The notes under the pieces are model-generated. The model did no database searches, was not told where the DNA came from, and worked only from the letters and a program-made list of their open reading frames with translations. This document shows, one piece after another, positions 1 to 7,211 of a stretch of DNA of 56,025 nucleotides. Numbering within the stretch: the first letter of the stretch is position 1; each line of letters begins with the position of its first letter. The stretch comes from CAYFSS01 sp964345975. Lineage in GTDB: Bacteria > Bacillota > Clostridia > Saccharofermentanales > Fastidiosipilaceae. The translations under genes and the position numbers were made by a program. The stretch covers positions 1 through 56,025 of the forward strand of contig CAYFSS010000012.1 in assembly GCA_964345975.1 (NCBI GenBank). The letters are read 5' to 3'.

Positions 1-141
1 GAAATTATTAGGGAATTTGTGGACAGGATAATCGTCTTTAAAGCTGAGAAAGTTAATGGCAAAAGACAGCAGAAAATAAGGATATACTATAACTGCATCG
101 GTGCTATAGAACTTCCTAATACGGAAAGCAAAACGGCATAG
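1..141 (+). CDS. Large serine recombinase, C-terminal fragment (DUF4368), truncated by window edge
   Basis: Frame 1 is open from base 1 and ends at TAG 139-141, giving 47 residues. The fragment reads EIIREFVDRIIVFKAEK, then a basic stretch and IYYNCIGAIELP. This is the typical end of the DUF4368 domain closing large serine recombinases of Firmicutes integrative and mobilisable elements (Tn4451/TnpX-like). These enzymes insert and excise elements using short attachment sites. The catalytic domain lies outside the window, so completeness and activity cannot be judged. The stretch is AT-rich compared with the genes that follow, which fits a mobile element ending here. The ordinary genes after it on the opposite strand suggest the element boundary lies between about 142 and 304. 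No attachment site could be identified. Confidence 0.82.
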   Translation, partial: EIIREFVDRIIVFKAEKVNGKRQQKIRIYYNCIGAIELPNTESKTA

Positions 142-172
142 CCGATATATAAACCGACCATGCCATTTTTTT
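135..172 (+). terminator. Possible intrinsic terminator of the recombinase gene
   Basis: GGCAT (135-139, overlapping the stop codon) can pair with ATGCC (160-164), and seven T follow at 166-172. The stem is short and the loop long, so the call rests mainly on the T run. Confidence 0.4.
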
Positions 173-304
173 AGAATTATAAATCCCTATGGTAAAGCAC
201 CTTAGTCCGCTTCTTTCTTAAGTGTTAAACATTGGTTGAAGGCAAATACCGTGAAACTTCTACCGGCAAGCCATCTTTCAGTCAGGTCTCCCTAAACAAA
301 GCAA

Positions 305-808
305 TTATAGCCAGTCGTTTCGCTCGTCTTTATCCTTCTTAGCGACCGGAGGACGGTTGATGACCTCGTAGCGTACGCCGGACAATAAACTGATGATCCA
401 GGCGATAAAGAGGAAGGCGAAACTATCGAAGGTCAGCAGTGCCAGGATACCGATAATCACGGCCATCGTAAGGCTCACTTCCAAGATTGTTCGACCATGG
501 CGATGGATGTGAAGCGTTCTCTTTCCACCTTCACCCATAGCTTCTCTGATACCGGACCATACACGACTGAAGAAACTCTTAGCTGAATTAATCTCCTCAT
601 CGATGTTGAATTCTTTCGAAGTGCGTTTGGTGCGTTGAGTGCTGAATTCTTCTTCGGCTCTTGCACCCTGCTTCGTTTGACCACGACGCTCCAACAAGAG
701 CATAGCGTCAAGCAGATCCCAATCGGTGAGCTCTAAAGCGCTCTTAGCCTCTTCATAAGTAACATCAGCTTTCTCTCTAAGCTTCTCTACCATCTCATAA
801 TGAGTCAT
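305..808 (-). CDS. DUF4342 domain membrane protein with UBA/TS-N-like N-terminus
   Basis: 167 residues. Residues 5-45 form a UBA/TS-N-like three-helix segment (VEKLREKADVTYEEAKSALE) of the kind found in EF-Ts and in DUF4342 proteins. A charged linker follows, then two hydrophobic segments at about 108-150 with a short turn between them, so the protein is probably membrane-anchored. The tail is basic (KKDKDERNDWL). AGGAGG lies about 5 nt upstream of the ATG at 808, so the start is well supported. The family has no established biochemical role. It is separated from the pyridoxal kinase gene on the same strand by 182 nt, so the two are probably independent units. Confidence 0.78.
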   Translation of the reverse strand: MTHYEMVEKLREKADVTYEEAKSALELTDWDLLDAMLLLERRGQTKQGARAEEEFSTQRTKRTSKEFNIDEEINSAKSFFSRVWSGIREAMGEGGKRTLHIHRHGRTILEVSLTMAVIIGILALLTFDSFAFLFIAWIISLLSGVRYEVINRPPVAKKDKDERNDWL

Positions 809-990
809 TCTGTCCTCCTAACTTCGCCTCCAATGACGCGAAAACTTTGTGATGTGAGCCCACTATAAGGAGGACAAATTAGGCACAAACTGCGCCAAGA
901 TTAAGGTTTGATGAGAGGCAACCGACAATAAGATTAATGACTTTCCTTGCCTAGGACACACAAAAGCCCCCACCGATCTCCCCATCAAAT

Positions 991-1842
991 CTAGATAAGA
1001 TCCAGTTCTTTAAGCGCAAGCTCAACCGGAATACCATGATTCAATTCATAGGTCTCAATGTAGTGTCGGATCAGCTTAGTGATGGTATCTGCTGTTTCGA
1101 TGACCGCTTGGGCCAAGGGCATCTCTTGCATGATCTTGCCCAAGAGAAGTGCTGCGAAAATATCGCCGGTGCCGGCATACTTGGTATCCGGGATCTCAAG
1201 ATAAGGGTAGACCTCATAACTCTTGCCGTCATAGATGATGATCGATTCCTTATGGTCAATGTTGATGCTCGTCACGATGCAAGTAGCTCCGCTAAGCTCA
1301 TGGAGTGTGACCGCAAGATCTTTGGCTTCCGTAGCGGTGAATTCAATTTGCCCGACATACTTTTCTGCCAGGAATGTGGCTTCTGTGGCGTTCGGGGTCA
1401 AGTAGTCGGCGCTCTTTGTCATCTCGCGCACAATCGTAACGCGCTCCATCGTGTTGCCCTGATACAGTTCACCGTTATCGCCCATGATAGGGTCCATGAA
1501 GACGGTGAAGGGAAGACCCTTTGCTTCACGCTCGGCTCGATGCTTCCCAACAAAAGCCTCCATCAGCTCCAGCTGCTCATTATTTAGCAGGTACCCAAGA
1601 GCGACAGCATCGTAGGTAAACCCAAGTTCATCCCAAATCTTTAGCGTCGATTCCAAGACAGACGTCATATCATGCAAGGTATGTTTCCCGTAATTGAAGT
1701 TATTGGATACGTAGCAAGTGGGGAGGTTAAAGACCTGGTATCCCATACCGGTGAGAACGGGGATTTGAGCGGGAAGAGCAACCTTCCCGAAGCCCACTTG
1801 ATCACTCACGGCTAGTATTTTCTTCTGATGATTGTCCGGCAT
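991..1842 (-). CDS. Pyridoxal/pyridoxamine kinase (PfkB/ribokinase-like)
   Basis: 283 residues, normal length for PdxY/PdxK-type kinases. It should phosphorylate pyridoxal, pyridoxamine or pyridoxine for PLP salvage in the cytoplasm. Visible features are the N-terminal ILAVSDQVGFGKVAL, a DPIMGDNGELY loop around residue 127, a nucleotide-binding region near TPNATEATFL, and the ribokinase anion-hole motif GTGDIFAALLLG near residue 225, whose Asp is the catalytic base. GGAGGG sits about 5 nt before the ATG. PLP users lie nearby (serC and both gcvP subunits), but there is no operon link. A hydroxymethylpyrimidine kinase role is possible in this superfamily, though the sequence order fits PdxY better. 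Confidence 0.85.
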   Translation of the reverse strand: MPDNHQKKILAVSDQVGFGKVALPAQIPVLTGMGYQVFNLPTCYVSNNFNYGKHTLHDMTSVLESTLKIWDELGFTYDAVALGYLLNNEQLELMEAFVGKHRAEREAKGLPFTVFMDPIMGDNGELYQGNTMERVTIVREMTKSADYLTPNATEATFLAEKYVGQIEFTATEAKDLAVTLHELSGATCIVTSINIDHKESIIIYDGKSYEVYPYLEIPDTKYAGTGDIFAALLLGKIMQEMPLAQAVIETADTITKLIRHYIETYELNHGIPVELALKELDLI

Positions 1843-1856
1843 ATTACCCTCCTACA

Positions 1857-1889
1857 AACCATCGCCTTCGAGGCATGGTTGCGTATACT
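1857..1889 (+). promoter_or_regulatory. Hairpin plus -10 element in the divergent pdx kinase / GIY-YIG region
   Basis: AACCAT-c-GCCT-tcg-AGGCATGGTT (1857-1880) forms a 10-bp stem with a single bulged C. TATACT (1884-1889) follows directly and could be the -10 of the nuclease gene starting at 1914. I found no convincing -35. The hairpin lies between two divergent starts, so it could be an operator for either gene. Confidence 0.35.
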
Positions 1890-1913
1890 ATGGCTGGAGA
1901 GGAGCTTCGTTAG

Positions 1914-2843
1914 ATGACCCAAGTTATCCATGAACTTAAGAGCCAGGCTTTAGCGTTACCCACATCTCCGGGTGTCTATTATTTTCGCGATGCGAAGTCC
2001 AGGATTCTCTATATCGGTAAGAGCAAAGACCTTAGACGGCGTGTCAGTTCTTATTTTCACGCCGGGGAGAAGCATCCCAAAATTGAACAATTCTTGCAAG
2101 AGACAAGGAGCATAGACTTCACGGTCACGGACACGCATTTAGAAGCCAGATTGTTGGAATGTGCAGAGATCAAACGGCATCAAGCCATCTATAACCGGCA
2201 GTTCAAGCATGAAAGAAACTTCATCTCCTACGGCTTGCATGCTACCGGCCGTGTCCTGCGACCGGTGCCTGACACAACGGAAGATCCTCTGTTTCGCATG
2301 CCGGTTTCCTATCAGGTTGAACAGGCCCTCTTAAGTTTAGAACGTCTTTATCCTTTAGGGGGTGAGTTGACGTACAAGCTGTTTCCTAAACGCTTATCGG
2401 AGCGTGAGCAAGAGCAGACGATGCAATTCTTGACGGAGATCTTTCAATCGAGGGCGGCTTTTGTTGCCTTTGAGCGAGCTGTCGAGGACTTGATGATGGC
2501 TTTTGCGCAAGACATGTCGTTTGAACGAGCCCAAGAAATGAAATTGTTGGGGCGGTCTCTTGCCGTCCTCCGCCGCAGCACCTTCGATCTTTGGACTATT
2601 TTTGAGGGGGCTTCAGAATACTCAATTCCTACGAAACAGGGAACGAAGAGTTTTATCTTAGATGGATCTCATATTATCTATACTTATAAAGACGGAGATG
2701 TCACTTCAGCGGAGTCCTTTGAGATGGCTGAGTATTCGGCTACGCATGCGTATGAGAACCGCTTGATTCTTTACAGTGAGTTTAAGCAGCTGTGCGTCGC
2801 CAAGCAACTGGCCTGTCCTTGGCCGCGTTGTGTCCTTGTTTAG
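1914..2843 (+). CDS. GIY-YIG nuclease, UvrC N-half / Cho-like, with UVR-like segment
   Basis: 309 residues, about half the length of UvrC. The GIY-YIG fold is clear: GVYYF at 20-24, LYIGKSKDLRRR at 32-43 (catalytic-type Tyr and Arg), Glu77 in the LEARLLE helix (metal ligand position), and Asn94. Residues 195-220 (MAFAQDMSFERAQEMKLLGRSL) resemble the UVR motif through which UvrC contacts UvrB. The C-terminal RNase H-like endonuclease and HhH domains of UvrC are absent. The architecture therefore matches Cho, which makes only the 3' incision beside a lesion. AGGAG lies upstream of the ATG. No SOS box was recognised. It stands alone between a divergent kinase gene and the nucleoside cluster. Confidence 0.8.
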   Translation: MTQVIHELKSQALALPTSPGVYYFRDAKSRILYIGKSKDLRRRVSSYFHAGEKHPKIEQFLQETRSIDFTVTDTHLEARLLECAEIKRHQAIYNRQFKHERNFISYGLHATGRVLRPVPDTTEDPLFRMPVSYQVEQALLSLERLYPLGGELTYKLFPKRLSEREQEQTMQFLTEIFQSRAAFVAFERAVEDLMMAFAQDMSFERAQEMKLLGRSLAVLRRSTFDLWTIFEGASEYSIPTKQGTKSFILDGSHIIYTYKDGDVTSAESFEMAEYSATHAYENRLILYSEFKQLCVAKQLACPWPRCVLV

Positions 2844-2983
2844 AAGAACATTTGTGTGAATCATTTTTCAAGCAATTGAAGGGGTTCACCCTCGGCCTTA
2901 ACACTGATCGCTAAGGGCTCCATGCTATACTTTCTAGAGTTTGAAAAATCGTGGGAAACCGCCCAAGCGCATAGGAGGAAACC

Positions 2984-3823
2984 GTGAACGTAAGAGAGAA
3001 ATTACAGCTTGCACTCGACAGTGTGAAATCTCAAGTCGATATCGCTGCTTTGAATCCGGTGATCGGGGTCGTCTTAGGCTCCGGTCTGGGAGACTTAGCC
3101 AAGGAGATCACAGATCCGCAGTATTTGCCGTATGAAAACATAGAGGGCTTTCCGGTTTCGACCGTGGTGGGGCACCAGGGTCGCTTCGTCTTTGGCAAGT
3201 TAAGAGATGTCCCCATCATTGCGATGCAAGGACGAGTTCACTACTACGAAGGTTATTCCATGCAAGATGTCGTCTTACCCACGAGGCTCATGGGACTTCT
3301 CGGTGTAAAAGCCATCCTCCTCACCAATGCATCCGGTGGTTTCGGCGAAGGATTCCAAGCCGGAGATTTCATGCTCATCAAAGATCACATCGTGCAATTT
3401 GTTCCGTCGCCTCTCATCGGTGCAAATCTCGATGAGCTTGGCACGCGCTTCCCCGATATGACGAAGGTCTACGATCTTGAGCTTAGCGATGCTATTCGTG
3501 AAGCCTCCCGTGAAGAGGGTATCCCGCTCCAAGAAGGCGTCTACTGCCAACTCACAGGACCGCAGTTCGAGACGCCGGCTGAGATTCAAATGCTCCGGAC
3601 GATGGGGGGGTCAACCGCAGGCATGAGTACAGCGGTTGAGGCCGTTGCGGCACGTCACATGGGTGTGCGTGTGACCGGAATCTCCTGTATTTCCAATCTC
3701 GCAGCCGGTATTACGGGTGAGCCCTTGACGCACGAAGAAGTCAATGAAGTCACGCAAAGAGTCAGTCGCCATTTCAGCGCCCTGGTTGGAGCAAGTTTAG
3801 TAAAGATGGCAAAACTCCTATGA
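2984..3823 (+). CDS. punA: Purine nucleoside phosphorylase (PNP-II type)
   Basis: 279 residues, normal for trimeric PNP. It cleaves purine (deoxy)ribonucleosides with phosphate to base and (d)ribose-1-phosphate. Visible are LGSGLG (31-36, phosphate Ser33), His64 in VVGHQGR, the phosphate loop QGRVHYYEG (82-90), TGPQFETPAE (191-200), GMSTAVEA (213-220), and CISNLAAG with Asn238. That Asn corresponds to human PNP Asn243, which selects 6-oxopurines; MTA phosphorylases carry Asp there. So inosine, guanosine or methylthioinosine are more likely substrates than MTA. The start is GTG after AGGAGG with 5-6 nt spacing. Its TGA overlaps the ATG of the next gene (ATGA). It opens the salvage cluster; a possible -10, TATACT, lies at 2926-2931. 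Confidence 0.93.
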   Translation: MNVREKLQLALDSVKSQVDIAALNPVIGVVLGSGLGDLAKEITDPQYLPYENIEGFPVSTVVGHQGRFVFGKLRDVPIIAMQGRVHYYEGYSMQDVVLPTRLMGLLGVKAILLTNASGGFGEGFQAGDFMLIKDHIVQFVPSPLIGANLDELGTRFPDMTKVYDLELSDAIREASREEGIPLQEGVYCQLTGPQFETPAEIQMLRTMGGSTAGMSTAVEAVAARHMGVRVTGISCISNLAAGITGEPLTHEEVNEVTQRVSRHFSALVGASLVKMAKLL

Positions 3824-4737
3824 AAGCCCTTGTCTATGATGGAAAACTAAACTATCGCACGGATTACCCGATGCCTGTTCCGGGACCCGGCGAAGTTCTC
3901 TTGAGGATTCGTCTTGCCGGAGTCTGCAATACGGATCGTGAGGTCTTACGAGGCTATCGCCCGGATTTCAGCGGAATCTTAGGTCATGAGTTCTTGGCAG
4001 AGGTCGTTGAAGGATCGGACCTTGTTGGGAAGCGCGTGGTCGGGGAACTCAACGAAGGTTGTTTGGCGTGCGATTACTGTAAGAGTGGTCGGGAGAGTCA
4101 TTGCCTGGAGAGACGAGTTCCGGGGATGAGCGACCGAGATGGTTGTTTTGCTGAATACATAGCGTATCCCTTGCGTTTATTGCATGTAGTGCCTGACAGT
4201 TTAGAGGATGAGGCTGTGATCTTGACGGAGCCCTTGGCTGCAGCTTGTGAAATTCCGGAGTTGAATCATCTGCCGTTATCCGAACCCGTTGGCGTCGTCG
4301 GGGACGGGCGATTGGCTTTTCTTATTGCTCAAGTCTTAGCCATCGCAGGTCGCGAGGTTGTGGTCTTTGGGCGGCATGAAGAGAAACTTAAGCACTTTCG
4401 TGCGTTTGCGAAAACGTCTCTTAAGCCGGAAGGTTCTTTCGAAACCGTTGTCGAAGCCAGTGGTCATCCATCCGGTTTAGGAGATGCCATCCATCTCACA
4501 AAAGCCCGCGGCAGAATTATCTTAAAGAGCACGTACGCCGAGAGAATGTCTTTGGATATGAGTGAAATCGTGGTGCGAGAGCTCACGATTACCGGATCGC
4601 GCTGTGGTCCGTTTGAGCCGGCCTTGCGTTTGCTGGAACGAGGACTTATTGAGATCCCGCCGATTGAGCGCTTTGCCCTGGAAGATTATGAACAAGCTCT
4701 GGGTTCCGGAGCTTTCAAAGCGGTCTTTCAGTTCTGA
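3820..4737 (+). CDS. Zinc-dependent medium-chain alcohol dehydrogenase
   Basis: 305 residues, somewhat shorter than typical MDR enzymes (about 340). The catalytic zinc site is visible as Cys36 (GVCNTD) and His56-Glu57 (GHEFLAEV). The structural zinc lobe is Cys81, Cys84, Cys87 and Cys95. A Rossmann segment follows (VGVVGDGRLAFLIAQVLAI). It should interconvert an alcohol and a carbonyl with NAD(P)H; the substrate is not readable. It is translationally coupled to punA by ATGA and followed 12 nt later by mtnA, so it should act in the same pathway. In the anaerobic DHAP shunt, methylthioacetaldehyde is reduced to methylthioethanol by an alcohol dehydrogenase. That role is an inference, and no aldolase gene is present here. 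Confidence 0.85.
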   Translation: MKALVYDGKLNYRTDYPMPVPGPGEVLLRIRLAGVCNTDREVLRGYRPDFSGILGHEFLAEVVEGSDLVGKRVVGELNEGCLACDYCKSGRESHCLERRVPGMSDRDGCFAEYIAYPLRLLHVVPDSLEDEAVILTEPLAAACEIPELNHLPLSEPVGVVGDGRLAFLIAQVLAIAGREVVVFGRHEEKLKHFRAFAKTSLKPEGSFETVVEASGHPSGLGDAIHLTKARGRIILKSTYAERMSLDMSEIVVRELTITGSRCGPFEPALRLLERGLIEIPPIERFALEDYEQALGSGAFKAVFQF

Positions 4738-4749
4738 GGAGGTTAAGAA

Positions 4750-5796
4750 ATGAAGGATGTTATGAATGTGAAACTCAGGGAAGATCGCAAAGCGGTTATT
4801 CTCCTGGATCAAACCAAATTACCGGGGGAGACGGTCTACATTGAACTCGAGCAAGAGCCTGAGATGTGGGAAGCCATCCACCAACTGCGCGTGCGGGGAG
4901 CCCCGGCGATAGGGATTGCTGCAGCATATTTTTATGCGGTATTAGCAGGCAAAGTCGAGGCGGAGGAATATGGGGCTTTTGTAGAAAAATGCGATGCGTT
5001 CCATACATACTTGGATTCATCCAGACCGACAGCTGTGAACTTGAGCTGGGCTCTTGCCCGCATGAAGGATAAGCTCACGAGCCTCGAGGGTGAGCCGATT
5101 GCCACGATTAAGGACAAGCTGTTTGAAGAAGCCATTGCAATTCAAGAAGAAGACGTTGCGATGTGCACGAAGATCGCCGAGCATGGTCTTGAGCTGATCA
5201 AGGACGGCGATGGTATTTTAACGCACTGTAATGCAGGCCCCCTGGCGACCTCGAAGTATGGCACAGCGTTGGCACCCATCTTGTTGGGAACCGAGCGCGG
5301 CATGAAGTTTAAGGTCTTCGCCGATGAGACGAGACCGCTGTTACAAGGAGCTCGCATCACCGCCTATGAGTTAGATCAGGCGGGGGTGGATACGACCGTC
5401 ATCTGTGACTCGATGGCAAGTCAGGTCATGGAAAACGGATGGGTCGATGCGATCTTTGTCGGAACTGACCGCATCGCAGCCAATGGGGATGTGGCCAATA
5501 AAATCGGGACACGTGGTGTTGCGATCTTGGCGAAGCATTACGGTATCCCGTTTTACGTGCTTGGACCTACAAGCACGATCGACTTCGACAGTAAGACCGG
5601 TGCGGATATTGAGATCGAGTTGCGAGACGAAGAAGAGATTCGCAGCAAGTGGTATGAGAAGCCAATGGCACCCCAAACGGTGAAATGCTATAACCCGGCC
5701 TTCGATGTCACGGATCACTCCTTGATCGCAGGCATCGTGACGGAACATGGAATCGCTCGCGCACCTTTTGAAGAAAGCCTTGCTGCGCTACAATGA
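4750..5796 (+). CDS. mtnA: S-methyl-5-thioribose-1-phosphate isomerase
   Basis: 348 residues, normal for MtnA. It isomerises methylthioribose-1-phosphate to methylthioribulose-1-phosphate in methionine/MTA salvage. Family residues are intact: VRGAPAIG (48-55), the catalytic pair Cys160 in THCNAGPLAT and Asp240 in VGTDRIAANGDVANKIGT. GAGGAGG lies 7 nt before the ATG; a second ATG four codons on is possible. The gene follows the dehydrogenase by 12 nt. Relatives of the eIF2B/MtnA superfamily can instead isomerise ribose-1,5-bisphosphate or 5-deoxyribose-1-phosphate, so the true substrate in this cluster could be another pentose-1-phosphate. Confidence 0.93.
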   Translation: MKDVMNVKLREDRKAVILLDQTKLPGETVYIELEQEPEMWEAIHQLRVRGAPAIGIAAAYFYAVLAGKVEAEEYGAFVEKCDAFHTYLDSSRPTAVNLSWALARMKDKLTSLEGEPIATIKDKLFEEAIAIQEEDVAMCTKIAEHGLELIKDGDGILTHCNAGPLATSKYGTALAPILLGTERGMKFKVFADETRPLLQGARITAYELDQAGVDTTVICDSMASQVMENGWVDAIFVGTDRIAANGDVANKIGTRGVAILAKHYGIPFYVLGPTSTIDFDSKTGADIEIELRDEEEIRSKWYEKPMAPQTVKCYNPAFDVTDHSLIAGIVTEHGIARAPFEESLAALQ

Positions 5797-5838
5797 TCCT
5801 ATAAAGAAATGGCTGTTCGAAGGACTGCGTAGCCGCAT

Positions 5839-5862
5839 TCATGGAGCAATCACATTCCATGA
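5839..5862. promoter_or_regulatory. Inverted repeat upstream of the BMP gene
   Basis: TCATGGA (5839-5845), a 10-nt spacer, then TCCATGA (5856-5862): perfect 7-bp arms, 51 nt before the substrate-binding protein start. It could be an operator or a small 5'-UTR hairpin. No T run follows, so a terminator is unlikely. Confidence 0.4.
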
Positions 5863-5912
5863 GCCAGTGCGGTACAAGATCCCGGCAATTAGAAAATGAA
5901 GAGGAGATCTAT

Positions 5913-7055
5913 ATGAAGAAATTTCAGAGAATCCTGGCAACCGTCGTGGCATTGGCCATCGTGTTGCTCCTACCCGCACAACTCTTTGCGGAGAATGAAG
6001 CAAACGAAGCGCTCAATATCGCTATTGTGACAAGTCCTTCCGGGGTTGATGATGGTTCATTCAACCAGGACAACTATGAAGGCGTCCTCGCATTCTTAGA
6101 AAACTATCCTGACGCTAAGGTCCAGACGATTCGTGAGCTGGACGTCAACAATTCGATCCCCGCCGTTGAATCCATTGTCGCCGACTATGATGTCGTCGTC
6201 GTGCCGGGCTTCCAGTTTGCCGGGATCGGCCAGATCGCTATCGATAATCCGGATAAGAAATTCATCCTTGTTGACTCTTTCCCCACAGTCGATGGTGAAG
6301 AGCAAGCGGTTGATAATATCTATGCGATGTACTTCGCAGAAGAAGAAAGTGGCTTCTTTGCCGGTGTTGCAGCAGCCCTCGAATCTGATAGTGGTAAAGT
6401 TGCCGTCGTAAACGGTATTGCCTATCCTTCCAACGTCAACTACCAGTTCGGTTTCGAAGCCGGAGTGGCTTATGCCAACAAGCATTTCGATACGGAAGTT
6501 GAAATCGTTGAAATCGCAGGTAAGAGTGGCACGGATGTTCGCGGCATCGATGTTGGCGGTAACTACGTCGGCACGTTCGATGATGAGGCGGCCGGTAAGC
6601 AACTCGCTGAAGACCTTCTCGCGGAAGGCGTCGATGTCATCTTCGTCGCAGCCGGGGGTTCAGGGAACGGTGTCTTCACAGCGGTCAAGGAACACGGTGA
6701 TGCATATGTCATCGGTTGTGACGTTGACCAGTATGATGATGGTGCTCATGGCGATGACAATGTCGTTCTCACCTCTGCTTTGAAGGTCATGCACCTCAAC
6801 GTCGAGCGTCAACTCACCGCGATTGCCGAAGGCGAATTTGAAGGCGGAAACTTCACACTCGGTGCGGACAGTGATTCGACCGGTATCGTGACAGAAGACG
6901 ACCGCCAACAACTTGACGATGATACGATCAAAGTTCTCGAGCAAATCTATGAGCTCGTGAAAGACGGCACGATCGATCCTCCCAACAACTTCAGTGAGAC
7001 AACGATTGATGATTTCGTAGGTCTTGACGTCGAATTAGACGATATTGACGACTAG
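5913..7055 (+). CDS. BMP-family nucleoside-binding protein of an ABC importer
   Basis: 380 residues from the chosen ATG. GAGGAG lies just upstream, and the signal peptide (MKKFQRILATVVALAIVLLL, cleavage near LFA-EN) begins there, so an upstream in-frame ATG at 5841 is rejected. The mature part is a BMP/PnrA-type periplasmic-binding fold: LNIAIVTSPSGVDDGSFNQ, VVPGFQFAG, EEESGFFAGVAAAL, FVAAGGSGNGVF. This family binds purine and other nucleosides. No lipobox Cys is visible at the cleavage site, which is unusual for a Gram-positive substrate-binding protein. The C-terminus is markedly acidic (DDFVGLDVELDDIDD). The ATPase and two permeases follow. Confidence 0.9.
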   Translation: MKKFQRILATVVALAIVLLLPAQLFAENEANEALNIAIVTSPSGVDDGSFNQDNYEGVLAFLENYPDAKVQTIRELDVNNSIPAVESIVADYDVVVVPGFQFAGIGQIAIDNPDKKFILVDSFPTVDGEEQAVDNIYAMYFAEEESGFFAGVAAALESDSGKVAVVNGIAYPSNVNYQFGFEAGVAYANKHFDTEVEIVEIAGKSGTDVRGIDVGGNYVGTFDDEAAGKQLAEDLLAEGVDVIFVAAGGSGNGVFTAVKEHGDAYVIGCDVDQYDDGAHGDDNVVLTSALKVMHLNVERQLTAIAEGEFEGGNFTLGADSDSTGIVTEDDRQQLDDDTIKVLEQIYELVKDGTIDPPNNFSETTIDDFVGLDVELDDIDD

Positions 7056-7081
7056 AAACCGATTCGACCGGTCTTAGAGTT

Positions 7082-7119
7082 ACAGCCGTCGTCCCTTCCT
7101 TCGAAGGTTCGGCGGCTGT
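7082..7119 (+). promoter_or_regulatory. Intercistronic hairpin between binding protein and ATPase genes
   Basis: ACAGCCGTCG (7082-7091) pairs with CGGCGGCTGT (7110-7119) with one G-U pair, and the loop contains the palindrome CCTTCGAAGG (7098-7107). No T run follows (CGCTTTGAGG). It fits an mRNA-stabilising or partial-termination hairpin that would leave the binding protein more abundant than the membrane parts, a common arrangement. Confidence 0.55.
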
Positions 7120-7211
7120 CGCTTTGAGGCCGATGGTCATTCTTGAGGTAAGCTGACACGAATGAGCTGACGAACACGTTCAGACTGCTGTGATACAAGG
7201 GAGAAGAGCCT

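Noticed and set aside
5841..5912. Upstream ATG for the BMP gene
   Set aside because: It would put 24 polar residues before a clear signal peptide, lacks a ribosome site and overlaps the inverted repeat.
7166..7182. SOS-like GAACACGTTC before the ABC ATPase
   Set aside because: Spacing between half-sites is 2 rather than 4, and the gene is not a repair gene.
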